32,123 nt of DNA from JANNRR01 sp031401675 (GCA_031401675.1 JANNRR010000135.1:1-32123); one strand, 5' to 3'; positions 7,936 through 15,686 are shown, counted from the first letter of the stretch. Translations and numbers: made by a program. Notes: a model not told the origin generated them from the sequence alone.

Positions 7936-8852
7936 CCCTTGACTTTCGCCCGTCCGAAATCCGGGGCGTCGGTATCCTGCCCCGCATCGATGATACCGCG
8001 CCTGATCGCGCGTGTCCGCGTGAAATATTCGTGCAGATGCACCCCGTCGCCGGTCCGGATCGCGCGCTGCAGCGCGAACAGCTCCTCGGTGAACCGGCCC
8101 AATATCTCCAGCGTCGCCTCGCGGTTGCTCAGAAACACATCGCGCCACATGGTCGGATCACTCGCCGCGATCCGGGTGAAATCCCTGAAACCGGCCGCCG
8201 AGTACTTGATGACCTCGCTGTCGGTCACCCGCCCCAGATCATCGGCCACGCCGACCATCGTGTAGGCAATCAGGTGCGGCGTGTGACTGGTGACGGCCAG
8301 CACCAGATCGTGATGCTCGGCATCCATCTCGTCGACATGCGCTCCCATCGCCTCCCACAGCGTCCGCAGCCGCGCGGTCGCCGCCGGATCGGCCCCGGGC
8401 AGCGGCACCAGCAGGCACCAGCGGTTCCGGAACAATTCGGCAAAGCCGGACCGCGGCCCGGAATGTTCGGTCCCGGCCAGCGGATGACCCGGAACGAAAT
8501 GCACCCCCGCCGGAATGTGCGGTGCCACCGCCGCAATCACCGCCTGCTTGACCGAGCCGACGTCGGTGACCGTTGCCCCCGGCTTCAGATGCGGCCCGAT
8601 CTCGGCGGCAACCGCAGCCATCGCGCCCACCGGCACTGCCAGCACCACCAGATCAGCCGCAGCCACCGCCGCCGCCGCTGTATCACAGACGCGGTCGCAC
8701 AGCCCGATTTCGCGCGCCACCGCCCGGGTCTCGGCGGTCCTTGCATACCCCGTGATCTCTCCGGCCAGCCCTGCCGCCCGCATCGCATGTGCCATGCTGC
8801 CCGCAATCAGTCCCAGACCGATCAGCGCCACCTTCTGGTAAATCACCGTCAC
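7932..8852 (-). CDS. tyrC: Prephenate/arogenate (cyclohexadienyl) dehydrogenase
   Basis: The 306-residue enzyme performs the NAD(P)-dependent oxidative decarboxylation of prephenate or arogenate in tyrosine synthesis. An N-terminal Rossmann domain begins at once with VALIGLGLIAGSMAHAMRAAG (GxGxxxGS, 12-19), followed by DVGSVKQAV (97-105), PGHPLAGTEHSGP (121-133, with His123) and TSHTPHLIAY (188-197, His190/His193), which form the substrate pocket in this family. No chorismate mutase or ACT domain is fused. The GTG start at 8852 follows the hisC TAA directly, with AAGGGG nine bases upstream inside hisC; a second in-frame GTG lies two codons later. Adjacency to hisC fits a role for that aminotransferase in aromatic as well as histidine synthesis. 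Which substrate is preferred cannot be told. Confidence 0.92.
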   Translation of the reverse strand: MTVIYQKVALIGLGLIAGSMAHAMRAAGLAGEITGYARTAETRAVAREIGLCDRVCDTAAAAVAAADLVVLAVPVGAMAAVAAEIGPHLKPGATVTDVGSVKQAVIAAVAPHIPAGVHFVPGHPLAGTEHSGPRSGFAELFRNRWCLLVPLPGADPAATARLRTLWEAMGAHVDEMDAEHHDLVLAVTSHTPHLIAYTMVGVADDLGRVTDSEVIKYSAAGFRDFTRIAASDPTMWRDVFLSNREATLEILGRFTEELFALQRAIRTGDGVHLHEYFTRTRAIRRGIIDAGQDTDAPDFGRAKVKG

Positions 8853-9935
8853 TTAGCGCTGCCCCTTGAACTGCGCCACCGCATGCGCCACCCGGCGGCA
8901 GGCGGCTTCATCCCCGACCGTGATCCGCAGGCAATGCGGCAGCTTGTAGCCGCCAACCCGCCGAACTATCAGCCCCTGGCTTTTCAGATGATCGTCGCAA
9001 GCCTCGGCCTCCTCGGTGCCGGCAAACCGCGCCAGCACGAAATTGGCATGGCTGGCGTCGCAGGCCACCCCGGCGTCGGTCAGGGCCGCCACCAGCCAGG
9101 CCCGCAGCCGTGCATTCTCGTTCCGACACCACTCATAATGGGCCCGGTGGCGCACCGCCGCCTCGGCCACTTCCAATTGGGTGGTGGACAGATTGAACGG
9201 CCCCCGGATCCGGTTCAGCACATCGATGATCGCCTGCGGCCCGTAGCCCCAGCCGATCCGCAGCCCGCCAAGACCGTAGATTTTCGAGAACGTCCGCGTC
9301 ATCACCACGTTGTCGCGTGCCTCGATCAGTGCCAGGCCGCCGTCATAGCCCTCGGCAAACTCGGCATAAGCGCCGTCCAGAACCAACAGCGCGCGCGGCG
9401 GCAGGCCGTCAGCCAGCCGCGCCAAAGCCTCCGCCCCGATCATGGTGCCACTGGGGTTGCCCGGATTGGCGACAAACACCAGTCGCGTGCGCTCGGTGCA
9501 GGCTGCCAGAATGGCCTCGACATCCACCGCCCGCTCGCGCTCCGCCACCTCTACCGGCGTTGCACCGACGGCCAGCGTCGTGATCCGGTACATCAGAAAA
9601 CCGAGCTCGGTATGGATGACCTCGTCACCGATCCCGGCATAGGCCTGGCACAGAAAGGTGATGACCTCGTCCGACCCGGCGCCGCAGATGACCCGGCCCG
9701 CATCCAGCCCGTTCACCTCGGCAATCGCCCGGCGCAGGCTGGCATGATCGGTGCCCGGATAGCGGTGCAAACTGTGCCCCGCCCGCCGATAGGCTTCGAC
9801 CGCCCGATCGCCCGGCCCGAACGGATTCTCGTTCGCCGACAGCTTGATCGCCTCGCCCTGCCCCGGCAGATGCGCCTGACCGCCCTGATACAGCGCGATG
9901 TCCAGAATACCGGGCTGCGGGCGGATGTCGCTCAT
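8853..9935 (-). CDS. hisC: Histidinol-phosphate aminotransferase
   Basis: The 360-residue PLP-dependent aminotransferase converts imidazole-acetol phosphate to histidinol phosphate, and in many bacteria also transaminates aromatic precursors. Family marks are KLSANENPFGP (31-41), NPGNPSG (157-163), LDGAYAEF (186-193, Asp187 contacting the PLP nitrogen) and TFSKIYGLGGLRIGWGYG with the Schiff-base Lys218. The frame is open for 65 codons upstream, but ATG at 9935 is preferred because GGAG sits six bases before it and homologues begin near RPQPGI. It is the first gene of a three-gene cluster with the dehydrogenase and extensin-like genes, abutting or overlapping at each junction. The remaining his genes in this window are in a different operon. 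Confidence 0.95.
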   Translation of the reverse strand: MSDIRPQPGILDIALYQGGQAHLPGQGEAIKLSANENPFGPGDRAVEAYRRAGHSLHRYPGTDHASLRRAIAEVNGLDAGRVICGAGSDEVITFLCQAYAGIGDEVIHTELGFLMYRITTLAVGATPVEVAERERAVDVEAILAACTERTRLVFVANPGNPSGTMIGAEALARLADGLPPRALLVLDGAYAEFAEGYDGGLALIEARDNVVMTRTFSKIYGLGGLRIGWGYGPQAIIDVLNRIRGPFNLSTTQLEVAEAAVRHRAHYEWCRNENARLRAWLVAALTDAGVACDASHANFVLARFAGTEEAEACDDHLKSQGLIVRRVGGYKLPHCLRITVGDEAACRRVAHAVAQFKGQR

Positions 9936-10030
9936 CGGGGTCTCCAAAGCTTTCCGGCTGCTTCTAGCCGCCCGATCGGTGCAAGGCGAGTCCCCAATCC
10001 AACCGCCCTGCCTTTCTTTGTTCTGCAAAT

Positions 10031-10045
10031 ATCCCCGCCGGAGGC
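10031..10045 (-). repeat. Dispersed intergenic motif GCCTCCGGCGGGGAT, copy 2
   Basis: Identical over 15 bases to the copy at 1578-1592. It lies between rpsD and hisC, past the rpsD terminator, and on the minus strand runs on into ATTTGCAGAACAAAG. Confidence 0.6.
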
Positions 10046-10074
10046 TCGTCCCCGCCGCCGGACCGCCGCCAACG

Positions 10075-10101
10075 AAAAGGGCGCACCCCAAAGGCGCGCC
10101 C
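10075..10101 (-). terminator. Rho-independent terminator of rpsD
   Basis: Reading the minus strand, GGGCGC (10101-10096) pairs with GCGCCC (10084-10079) across an 11-base loop, followed immediately by TTTT (10078-10075). It begins 34 bases past the rpsD stop and points away from rpsD. The T run is short, so termination may be partial. Confidence 0.6.
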
Positions 10102-10112
10102 CGTTCGCGTAG

Positions 10113-10131
10113 GGTGGGGTTCCACCCCACC
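10113..10131. repeat. Short palindrome GGTGGGG-TTCCA-CCCCACC
   Basis: A perfect 7-bp stem with a 5-base loop lies directly after the rpsD stop, preceded on the plus strand by GTAG. A related element is present near 15402. It could be a first, T-less hairpin protecting the rpsD mRNA end, or a small REP-like repeat. Confidence 0.55.
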
Positions 10132-10134
10132 GCC

Positions 10135-10755
10135 CTAGTTCTTGGCGTAATATTCCACGACCAGATTCGGCTCCATCACAACCGGATAGGGCACGTCGCC
10201 CAGCTTCGGCTGGCGCACGAAGGTCGCCACCATCTTCTGATGATCGACCTCGATGTAATCGGGTACATCGCGCTCGGCCAGCTGCACCGCCTCCAGCACG
10301 ATCGCCAACTGGCGCGAACGGTCGCGCACTGCGACCACATCGCCCTCTTTCACCCGGTACGACCCGATGTTGACCCGAACGCCGTTCACCGTCACATGGC
10401 CGTGGTTGACGAACTGGCGCGCGGCAAACACCGTCGGCACGAACTTGGCGCGGTACACCACCGCATCCAGCCGGCGCTCCAGCAGGCCTACCAGGTTTTC
10501 GCCGGTGTCGCCCTTGATCCGCTCGGCCTCGGCATAGAACTTGCGGAACTGCTTTTCAGTCAGGTCGCCGTAATAGCCCTTCAGCTTCTGCTTGGCGCGC
10601 AGCTGCGTGCCGAAATCCGACAGTTTGTTCTTGCGGCGCTGGCCGTGTTGGCCCGGCCCGTATTCACGCTTGTTCAAGGGCGATTTCGGGCGGCCCCAGA
10701 TGTTTTCGCCCATCCGGCGGTCGATCTTGTGCTTGGCAGACGTGCGTTTGGTCAC
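10135..10755 (-). CDS. rpsD: 30S ribosomal protein S4
   Basis: The 206-residue product is ribosomal protein S4, a primary 16S rRNA binder at the 5' domain and part of the mRNA entry site. It starts TKRTSAKHKIDRR, contains REYGPGQHGQRRKNKLSDFG, and the S4 RNA-binding domain RRLDAVVYRAKFVPTVFAAR through GSYRVKEGDVV, and ends VVEYYAKN. The open frame runs further upstream, but GTG at 10755 is correct: AAGGAG lies seven bases before it and the length then matches the family. It stands alone here rather than in the S13-S11-S4-alpha operon of enterobacteria. It has its own promoter, a leader of about 160 bases and a terminator. Confidence 0.98.
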   Translation of the reverse strand: MTKRTSAKHKIDRRMGENIWGRPKSPLNKREYGPGQHGQRRKNKLSDFGTQLRAKQKLKGYYGDLTEKQFRKFYAEAERIKGDTGENLVGLLERRLDAVVYRAKFVPTVFAARQFVNHGHVTVNGVRVNIGSYRVKEGDVVAVRDRSRQLAIVLEAVQLAERDVPDYIEVDHQKMVATFVRQPKLGDVPYPVVMEPNLVVEYYAKN

Positions 10756-10917
10756 GGCTGTTCTCCTTCTTGTGGCACCCCGCTTGCAAAAGCGGCCGGC
10801 GCGGTGAAGGGCGTTGTCCTCTCCGGGGACCCGGCTCGACCGGCCCGGCGACAGGTTGCCCCTTGCGGGGACCACCAACACCAAATGAATACCCCGGCCA
10901 ATCACGGCCGGGACAGA
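10756..10917 (-). promoter_or_regulatory. Structured 5' leader of rpsD
   Basis: Between the inferred transcription start near 10917 and the GTG at 10755 lie about 160 untranslated bases with several perfect hairpins on the minus strand: CCCGGCC-GTGATT-GGCCGGG (10912-10893), CCCC-GCAA-GGGG with a GNRA-type loop (10870-10859), and CCGCTT-TTGC-AAGCGG (1095-10780 range, arms 10795-10790 and 10785-10780) ending about 25 bases before the start codon. S4 is a known autogenous regulator in other bacteria, so this is a candidate S4-responsive leader; that link is inference. Confidence 0.45.
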
Positions 10918-10923
10918 TCGCGG

Positions 10924-10951
10924 CTTATACAAGCCCCCGCTTCGGTGTCAA
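10924..10951 (-). promoter_or_regulatory. Sigma-70 promoter of rpsD
   Basis: On the minus strand a consensus TTGACA (10951-10946) is followed after 16 bases by TATAAG (10929-10924). This is the best promoter match in the window and sits just past the stop of the Hint-domain gene, about 170 bp before the rpsD start. Confidence 0.75.
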
Positions 10952-10954
10952 CAG

Positions 10955-12046
10955 TTACAGCGCCGCGGTTCGAAAACCACTGTCATGGCGCAAACCACCG
11001 TCATGGCGCAGGATCGCCGCCTCGGACGGCGACAGGTTGCGCCGTGCATAGTCGCCGTAGCGGTGCGGGTCCGCCGCCAGATCGGGGCGCAGCGCCAGCA
11101 GCGCCTGCCGCTGACCTGCATCCAGGGTCTCCAGCGAGGTGTTGGCCGGGTGAAAGCTTTCGGTCTCCACCCCGTTGGCCCAGACGATCTGGTGCCGCTC
11201 CAGAAGCAGATGAATATAGGTCACATCGCGCAGCATGTGATCCACCGAGATCGAACGGTCGTTGATCATGTCTTCTGCCGCCATCAGCACTTCGGGCGCG
11301 TTGAACAGCGCCTGCGCCGCCCGGCCGCGCACCAGCACCCGGTGCTGCGGCGACACGATCAGATCGCCGTCCGGAATGTCGATTCCCAATGCCCCGGCGC
11401 GGATGCGGATGGGCCGCAGATGCGGCATCGCATAGAGCCGCGCCCCGGTCATCTTGCGGGAACCGACCCACAGGATCTCCTGCGCGCCGTCGTCCTTGGT
11501 CTGCAGCCAGTCGCCCTGCCGCAGCGCCTCGACCGGTTTCGGTCCGTCCGGCGTTACGATCCGGGTTCCCGGCGTGAAACAGATCACCCCGCCCGAGGCA
11601 CCACTGCCCGCCTGCTGTGTCGTCAGATCGACAGTCTTGCGCACCACCCACAGGTCGGTCTGTTCCGGGGGCATGTCATCCAGAAACATCAGCAGCGTCG
11701 CAGTGCCCTGCAACGGCTCGATGATCGTGACGGTAAAGCTGCGCCGCCCGTCGGTGACCACAAAGCCGTGTTCGGACGGGGCCTCGACCAGGGCGGGTGC
11801 GACCGCCTGATCAATCGCCGACCCCATCAGGCGGCGCACCATCAGCGCCGCACGTTGTCTCAGGTCTGCCTCTCCCACGGCCTCGTCCAGAAGCAACAGC
11901 CCCTGTGGCCCGTCCACCCGGACGGATTGCCCAGACCAGCGCCAGATCGATCCGACGGCCAATGCGTCAAGCGACGCCGCCGTAACTCCGTCCAGTTCGG
12001 TCTGCGACCATGAGATGACAAACGTGCCACGAAAGCCCGTCTTCAT
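10955..12046 (-). CDS. Hint (Hedgehog/intein)-domain protein
   Basis: The 363-residue protein carries a Hint domain of the type frequent in Rhodobacterales. The splice-type A block is ICFTPGTRIVTPDGPKPVEA (155-174, Cys156 as the possible nucleophile) with LRQGDWLQT; the B block is LIVSPQHRVLV (229-239, His235). The C-terminal part has DVTYIHLLLERHQIVWANGV but no obvious terminal His-Asn splice junction, so cleavage or ligation without splicing is possible. Residues 1-150 are a separate N-terminal domain I do not recognise; there is no clear signal peptide. Natural substrate and role are unknown for this family. ATG at 12046 is preceded by AGGAAT-like sequence (ACAGGA). A TTAA-N7-TTAAC site lies 34 bp upstream, suggesting CtrA control. 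The stop lies next to the rpsD promoter. Confidence 0.82.
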   Translation of the reverse strand: MKTGFRGTFVISWSQTELDGVTAASLDALAVGSIWRWSGQSVRVDGPQGLLLLDEAVGEADLRQRAALMVRRLMGSAIDQAVAPALVEAPSEHGFVVTDGRRSFTVTIIEPLQGTATLLMFLDDMPPEQTDLWVVRKTVDLTTQQAGSGASGGVICFTPGTRIVTPDGPKPVEALRQGDWLQTKDDGAQEILWVGSRKMTGARLYAMPHLRPIRIRAGALGIDIPDGDLIVSPQHRVLVRGRAAQALFNAPEVLMAAEDMINDRSISVDHMLRDVTYIHLLLERHQIVWANGVETESFHPANTSLETLDAGQRQALLALRPDLAADPHRYGDYARRNLSPSEAAILRHDGGLRHDSGFRTAAL

Positions 12047-12079
12047 TCCTGTATGCCTGCCCGCTCGTTTTTTTATCTA

Positions 12080-12095
12080 TTAACGAAGCGTTAAC
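12080..12095 (-). promoter_or_regulatory. CtrA-type binding site upstream of the Hint-domain gene
   Basis: TTAACGAAGCGTTAAC reads as TTAA-N7-TTAAC, the full CtrA box known from Caulobacter and conserved in Rhodobacterales. It is also a perfect palindrome (GTTAACG on the other strand). It lies 34 bp upstream of the Hint gene start in an AT-rich patch unlike its surroundings. Confidence 0.6.
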
Positions 12096-12501
12096 ACGCA
12101 CTCTTCATGTTGAAAAGCGTTCCGTGGAGTCATTTGGCGAAATCGCGTCAGGGCTGTTGCAGTTCAGAAACGCAAGCACAGGTTGTTCAGGCCCGCAGTC
12201 CGGACCGGCAACCTTGTGTCGCACGTCTTGCGCGCACAGTTCGGACCACCGCTGCCACGAAAAATCCCGGCCTCGCCGCTGTCCCAACGCCCGCCCGCGT
12301 CCCGGCAGATGGCCGTAGCCACCTCATGTTGGAAAACTGCAAGGCAAGGCCCGCTCGGCTGCCGGGAGCGGCTCGAACCCGTTCGAGATCTGCTGGTCCA
12401 GCCGCCGGGCTTCGGCGCGCCCGGCACTTCGCGGCGCAACACTACCTGCACCAAAGGCGGCATCCGATCACAAACCGGAACCGTGCGGCATCACCTGCCG
12501 C
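12096..12501. other. Intergenic stretch without a recognisable gene
   Basis: About 400 bp separate the CtrA-type site from the 3' end of nrdJ. Open frames exist on both strands (for example 12107-12520 plus), but their products are Arg/Ala/Pro-rich, have no ribosome site and no family resemblance. No tRNA fold was found; CTCGAACCCGTTCGAG at about 12374-12389 resembles a T-arm but has no partner arms. It may hold a transcription terminator or decayed gene; I see nothing firm. Confidence 0.4.
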
Positions 12502-14805
12502 TCAGCCGCATTTCGAATAGCCGCAGTTGCTGCAGGTCAGGCAGCCCTCGATCATCCGCAAGTCGTAGCTGCCGCAGCTGCTGCAGGCCTTGCCGCGCGG
12601 CCGGTCCGCCACCAGGCCCTGCGGATCTGCCTTCAGCCCCATGCCTTCGCCGGTGATGAAACCGATCGACACCAGATGCCGCTCGATCACCCCGCCAATG
12701 GCCGCCAGGATCGACGGGATATAGCGCCCCTCCATCCAGGCCCCGCCGCGCGGATCGAACACCGCCTTCAACTCCTCGACCACAAAGGAAATATCCCCGC
12801 CCCGCCGGAACACCGCCGAAATCATCCGCGTCAGCGCCACCGTCCAGGCAAAATGCTCCATGTTCTTGGAATTGATGAACACCTCGAATGGCCGCCGGTG
12901 CCCGGCAATGATGATGTCGTTGATGGTGATGTAGATCGCATGCTCGGATTCCGGCCATTTCAGCTTGTAGGTCTGCCCCTCCAGCGTCGGCGGCCGGTCC
13001 AACGGCTCGGCGATATAGACCACCTCGCCTCCCGTCATGCCCCCCATCGCGCCCGCCAAACCGCCCCCCGCCTCACGCCGCGATACCTCGCCCGGGGCAG
13101 TTTCGCTGGCCTCCGATACCGTCAGCACCGACCCCGTCACCGCGTTGGGCCGATAAGTGGTGCAGCCCTTGCAGCCCTGATCCCAGGCCGCCATGTAGAC
13201 CTGCTTGAACTCCTCGAACCCGATGTCCTCGGGGCAGTTGATGGTCTTGGAAATCGACGAATCCACCCACCTCTGCGCCGCCGCCTGCATCCTTATGTGG
13301 TCCAGTGGCGGCAAGGTCTGGGCATTGACGAAATACGCCGGCAGCGCCGCTCCGCCCTTCAGGTCGCGCCACAGTTGCACCGCGTAATCCACCACCGCTT
13401 CCTCGCTGCGCGACCCGTCCTTCTGCAGCACCTTGCGCTTGTATTCATAGGCGAACACCGGCTCGATCCCGCTCGACACGTTGCCGGCATACAGGCTGAT
13501 GGTCCCAGTCGGCGCGATCGAGGTCAACAGCGCATTCCTGATCCCGTGCACCCGCACCGCCGCCCGCACATCCTCGTCCATCCCCAGCATGGTCCCCGAC
13601 GCCAGATACTTCTCGGCGTCAAACAGCGGAAACGACCCCTTTTCCCGCGCCAGATCGACCGACGCCAGATAGGCCGCCCGCGTAATCGCCTGCATCCACG
13701 CTTCCGTCTGCGCCGCCGCTGCTTCCGAGCCATAGGCCAGCCGCAGCATCAACAGCGCATCCGCCAGCCCGGTCACCCCCAGTCCGATCCGCCGCTTGGC
13801 TTTCGCCTCCGCCGCCTGCGCCGGCAGCGGAAACCGCGACGCGTCCACCACATTGTCCATCATCCGCACCGCAACCCGCACCAGATCATCCAGCGCGCCT
13901 TGATCCAGCGCCGCATCGGCCTCGAACGGCGCGGAAACCAGCCGGGCCAGGTTGATCGAGCCGAGCAGACAGGCGCCATAGGGTGGCAACGGCTGCTCGC
14001 CGCAGGGGTTGGTCGCCGCAATCACCTCGCAATAGCTCAGGTTGTTGGCCGCATTGATCCGGTCGATGAAGATCACCCCCGGCTCGGCGAAATCATAGGT
14101 CGCCCGCATGATCCGGTTCCACAGATCGCGCGCCGGCAGCGTGTGGTACACCGTGCCACCGAACACCAGCTCCCACGGCGCATCCGCCTTTACCGCCGCC
14201 ATGAACGGATCGGTGATCAGCACCGACAGGTTGAACATCCGCAAGCGAGACGCATCCTGCTTGGCGGCGATGAAGCCCTCGATATCGGGGTGATCGCAGC
14301 GCATGGTCGCCATCATCGCCCCGCGCCGCGACCCGGCGCTCATGATGGTGCGGCACATCGCATCCCACACATCCATGAAACTCAGCGGCCCCGACGCATC
14401 CGCCGCCACCCCCTTCACCGCCGCGCCCTTGGGCCGGATGGTGGAAAAGTCATAACCGATGCCGCCGCCCTGCTGCATGGTCAGCGCCGCCTCGCGCAGC
14501 ATGTCGAAAATCCCGCCCATGCTGTCGGGGATGGTGCCCATGACAAAGCAGTTGAACAGCGTCACCGCCCGCCCGGTCCCGGCCCCGGCGGTGATCCGTC
14601 CGGCCGGCAGGAATTTGAAATCCTCCAGCGCCGCGTAGAACCGGTCCTCCCACACCCCCGGCTCGGCCTCGGCTTCGGCCAGCGCCCGCGCGATCCGCCG
14701 CCAGGTATCTTCGACCGAGCCATCCACCGGCGTGCCGTCGGCGTCCTTCAGCCGGTATTTCATGTCCCAGATCTGCTCGGCAATCGGGGCGGCGAATCGC
14801 GACAT
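12502..14805 (-). CDS. nrdJ: Adenosylcobalamin-dependent (class II) ribonucleotide reductase
   Basis: The 767-residue enzyme reduces ribonucleotides to deoxyribonucleotides using coenzyme B12, independent of oxygen. It is the compact class II form, beginning MSRFAAPIAEQIWDMKYR. Active-site marks are FNCFVMGT with Cys86, the stretch FNLSVLITD, ATNPCGEQPLPPYGACLLGS with Cys268, Glu270 and Cys279 (radical/acid pair in NPCGE), and APTGTISLYAGNVSSGIEP for phosphate binding. The C-terminal tail has six cysteines (741, 744, 755, 758, 761, 766; CSSC, CLTC, NCGYSKC), the expected redox relay or zinc knuckle. ATG at 14805 follows GAGGAACG; the open frame upstream is not translated, since the promoter lies inside it. 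No NrdR box or B12 riboswitch is evident in the roughly 37-base leader. Confidence 0.96.
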   Translation of the reverse strand: MSRFAAPIAEQIWDMKYRLKDADGTPVDGSVEDTWRRIARALAEAEAEPGVWEDRFYAALEDFKFLPAGRITAGAGTGRAVTLFNCFVMGTIPDSMGGIFDMLREAALTMQQGGGIGYDFSTIRPKGAAVKGVAADASGPLSFMDVWDAMCRTIMSAGSRRGAMMATMRCDHPDIEGFIAAKQDASRLRMFNLSVLITDPFMAAVKADAPWELVFGGTVYHTLPARDLWNRIMRATYDFAEPGVIFIDRINAANNLSYCEVIAATNPCGEQPLPPYGACLLGSINLARLVSAPFEADAALDQGALDDLVRVAVRMMDNVVDASRFPLPAQAAEAKAKRRIGLGVTGLADALLMLRLAYGSEAAAAQTEAWMQAITRAAYLASVDLAREKGSFPLFDAEKYLASGTMLGMDEDVRAAVRVHGIRNALLTSIAPTGTISLYAGNVSSGIEPVFAYEYKRKVLQKDGSRSEEAVVDYAVQLWRDLKGGAALPAYFVNAQTLPPLDHIRMQAAAQRWVDSSISKTINCPEDIGFEEFKQVYMAAWDQGCKGCTTYRPNAVTGSVLTVSEASETAPGEVSRREAGGGLAGAMGGMTGGEVVYIAEPLDRPPTLEGQTYKLKWPESEHAIYITINDIIIAGHRRPFEVFINSKNMEHFAWTVALTRMISAVFRRGGDISFVVEELKAVFDPRGGAWMEGRYIPSILAAIGGVIERHLVSIGFITGEGMGLKADPQGLVADRPRGKACSSCGSYDLRMIEGCLTCSNCGYSKCG

Positions 14806-14848
14806 CGGTGACGTTCCTCGGGATTGTGGGGGCGAAGCAGGAACACAC

Positions 14849-14877
14849 AAGATAGGCCCACCGCGCCCACGGGTCAA
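14849..14877 (-). promoter_or_regulatory. Sigma-70 promoter of nrdJ
   Basis: On the minus strand TTGACC (14877-14872) and TATCTT (14854-14849) are exactly 17 bases apart. Transcription would start near 14842, leaving a leader of about 37 bases. The -35 box is one base from the -35 box of the opposing promoter. Confidence 0.65.
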
Positions 14878-14878
14878 C

Positions 14879-14906
14879 TTGAACTCATGCCGCACGGGGC
14901 TATGAT
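14879..14906 (+). promoter_or_regulatory. Sigma-70 promoter of the DUF1489 gene
   Basis: TTGAAC (14879-14884) and TATGAT (14901-14906) are separated by 16 bases, about 26 bp before the GTG start at 14933. Confidence 0.6.
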
Positions 14907-14932
14907 CTGCCGCATGCGCTCCTGGGGGATTC

Positions 14933-15364
14933 GTGGCAGACTTCTTGAACATCCTGAAACTCTGCGTCGGTGCCGACTCGGTCGAGGATCTGCTCGACTG
15001 GCAGCGCGCCCACCCCTCGCCCTTCGCCACCGGCGAGCGTCGCCACATCACCCGCATGTGGCCCAGACGCGAGGCAGAGGTGACGGCAGGCGGGTCGCTC
15101 TACTGGGTGATCAAGGGCGCGATCCTCTGCCGCCAGCAGATCCTGCGCATGGACCCGGTGACCGGCGAGGATGGCATCGCCCGCTGCGCCCTGATCCTCA
15201 CTCCCACCGTCATCCGCACCCAGTCCGCCCCCCGCCGCCCGTTCCAGGGCTGGCGCTACCTCGACCCCAAAGACGCCCCCCGCGACCTGCGCGCCAGCCG
15301 CCACGGCGAAGACACCCTGCCCCCCGGCATGGCGGAAAGTCTGGCGACCTTTGGGGTGCGCTGA
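14933..15364 (+). CDS. DUF1489 family protein
   Basis: The 143-residue protein fits DUF1489, a small cytoplasmic alphaproteobacterial family of unknown function. Recognition rests on the opening LNILKLCVGADSVEDLLDWQ, HITRMWPRR (about 38-46), GGSLYWVIKGAILCRQQILR (53-72), and the ending GWRYLDPKDAPRDL. Length matches the family. Translation starts at GTG 14933 with GGGGGA just upstream; no ATG is available in frame near the conserved start. It is divergent from nrdJ and fired from an adjoining promoter, which may make the two compete for RNA polymerase. No signal peptide or membrane segment is seen. Confidence 0.85.
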   Translation: MADFLNILKLCVGADSVEDLLDWQRAHPSPFATGERRHITRMWPRREAEVTAGGSLYWVIKGAILCRQQILRMDPVTGEDGIARCALILTPTVIRTQSAPRRPFQGWRYLDPKDAPRDLRASRHGEDTLPPGMAESLATFGVR

Positions 15365-15401
15365 TCGGCAAGCTCTGACTGCGCCAAAAAACCTGGCGTA
15401 G

Positions 15402-15419
15402 GGCGAGGTTCACCCCGCC
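15402..15419. repeat. Short palindrome related to the one at 10113
   Basis: GTAGGGCGAGGTTCACCCCGCC (15398-15419) resembles GTAGGGTGGGGTTCCACCCC at 10110. The stem GGCGAGG/CCCCGCC has one A-C mismatch. Where the first copy pairs T with A this copy pairs C with G, a compensated change, which suggests the hairpin matters. Confidence 0.45.
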
Positions 15420-15594
15420 GCGCTGCCGCCTACTCAACCAGAAGGGACGTAGCTGGGAATTGGCCGGGTGAACCCGTCCCAACGCGTGATCGCGGAAATG
15501 GGCTCGCGCACTGATCGAAGGCGTCATGATCAAGGCGTCCGTTCAACGGAACGGAGGTTGCCGGGTTCTCAATGAGGGCTTTGAGCCCAAGGTT

Positions 15595-15686
15595 GTCATT
15601 CCAGAAAGACCCTTCGCCCGGAATCAAGGCGCGGCACGCGCCGCCGGGCAGCGCCCGACCGCCCCCTCGGGCGGGCGCTGCCCTCG
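15595..15686 (+). repeat. Direct repeat bracketing the oxidoreductase gene, left copy
   Basis: Matches 16771-16861. The core 15614-15670 is 57 bases identical to 16789-16845; a further 11 bases (CGCTGCCCTCG) match after five mismatches, and about 18 bases match imperfectly on the left. Inside is a hairpin with 10-bp arms, GGGCAGCGCC (15646-15655) and GGCGCTGCCC (15674-15683). The copy may be a dispersed genomic repeat. Confidence 0.85.

Noticed and set aside
12360..12400. tRNA gene suggested by CTCGAACCCGTTCGAG
   Set aside because: Only a T-arm-like palindrome; no acceptor, D or anticodon arms at the right spacing.
12107..12520. 137-codon plus-strand open frame
   Set aside because: No ribosome site, Arg/Ala/Pro-rich product, and it runs into the nrdJ 3' end antisense.
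14806..14848. B12 riboswitch controlling nrdJ
   Set aside because: The inferred leader is only about 37 bases, too short, and no B12-box sequence is seen.
12502..15057. Longer nrdJ start upstream of 14805
   Set aside because: The open frame continues, but a consensus promoter lies inside it and conserved sequence begins at MSRFAAPIAEQ.
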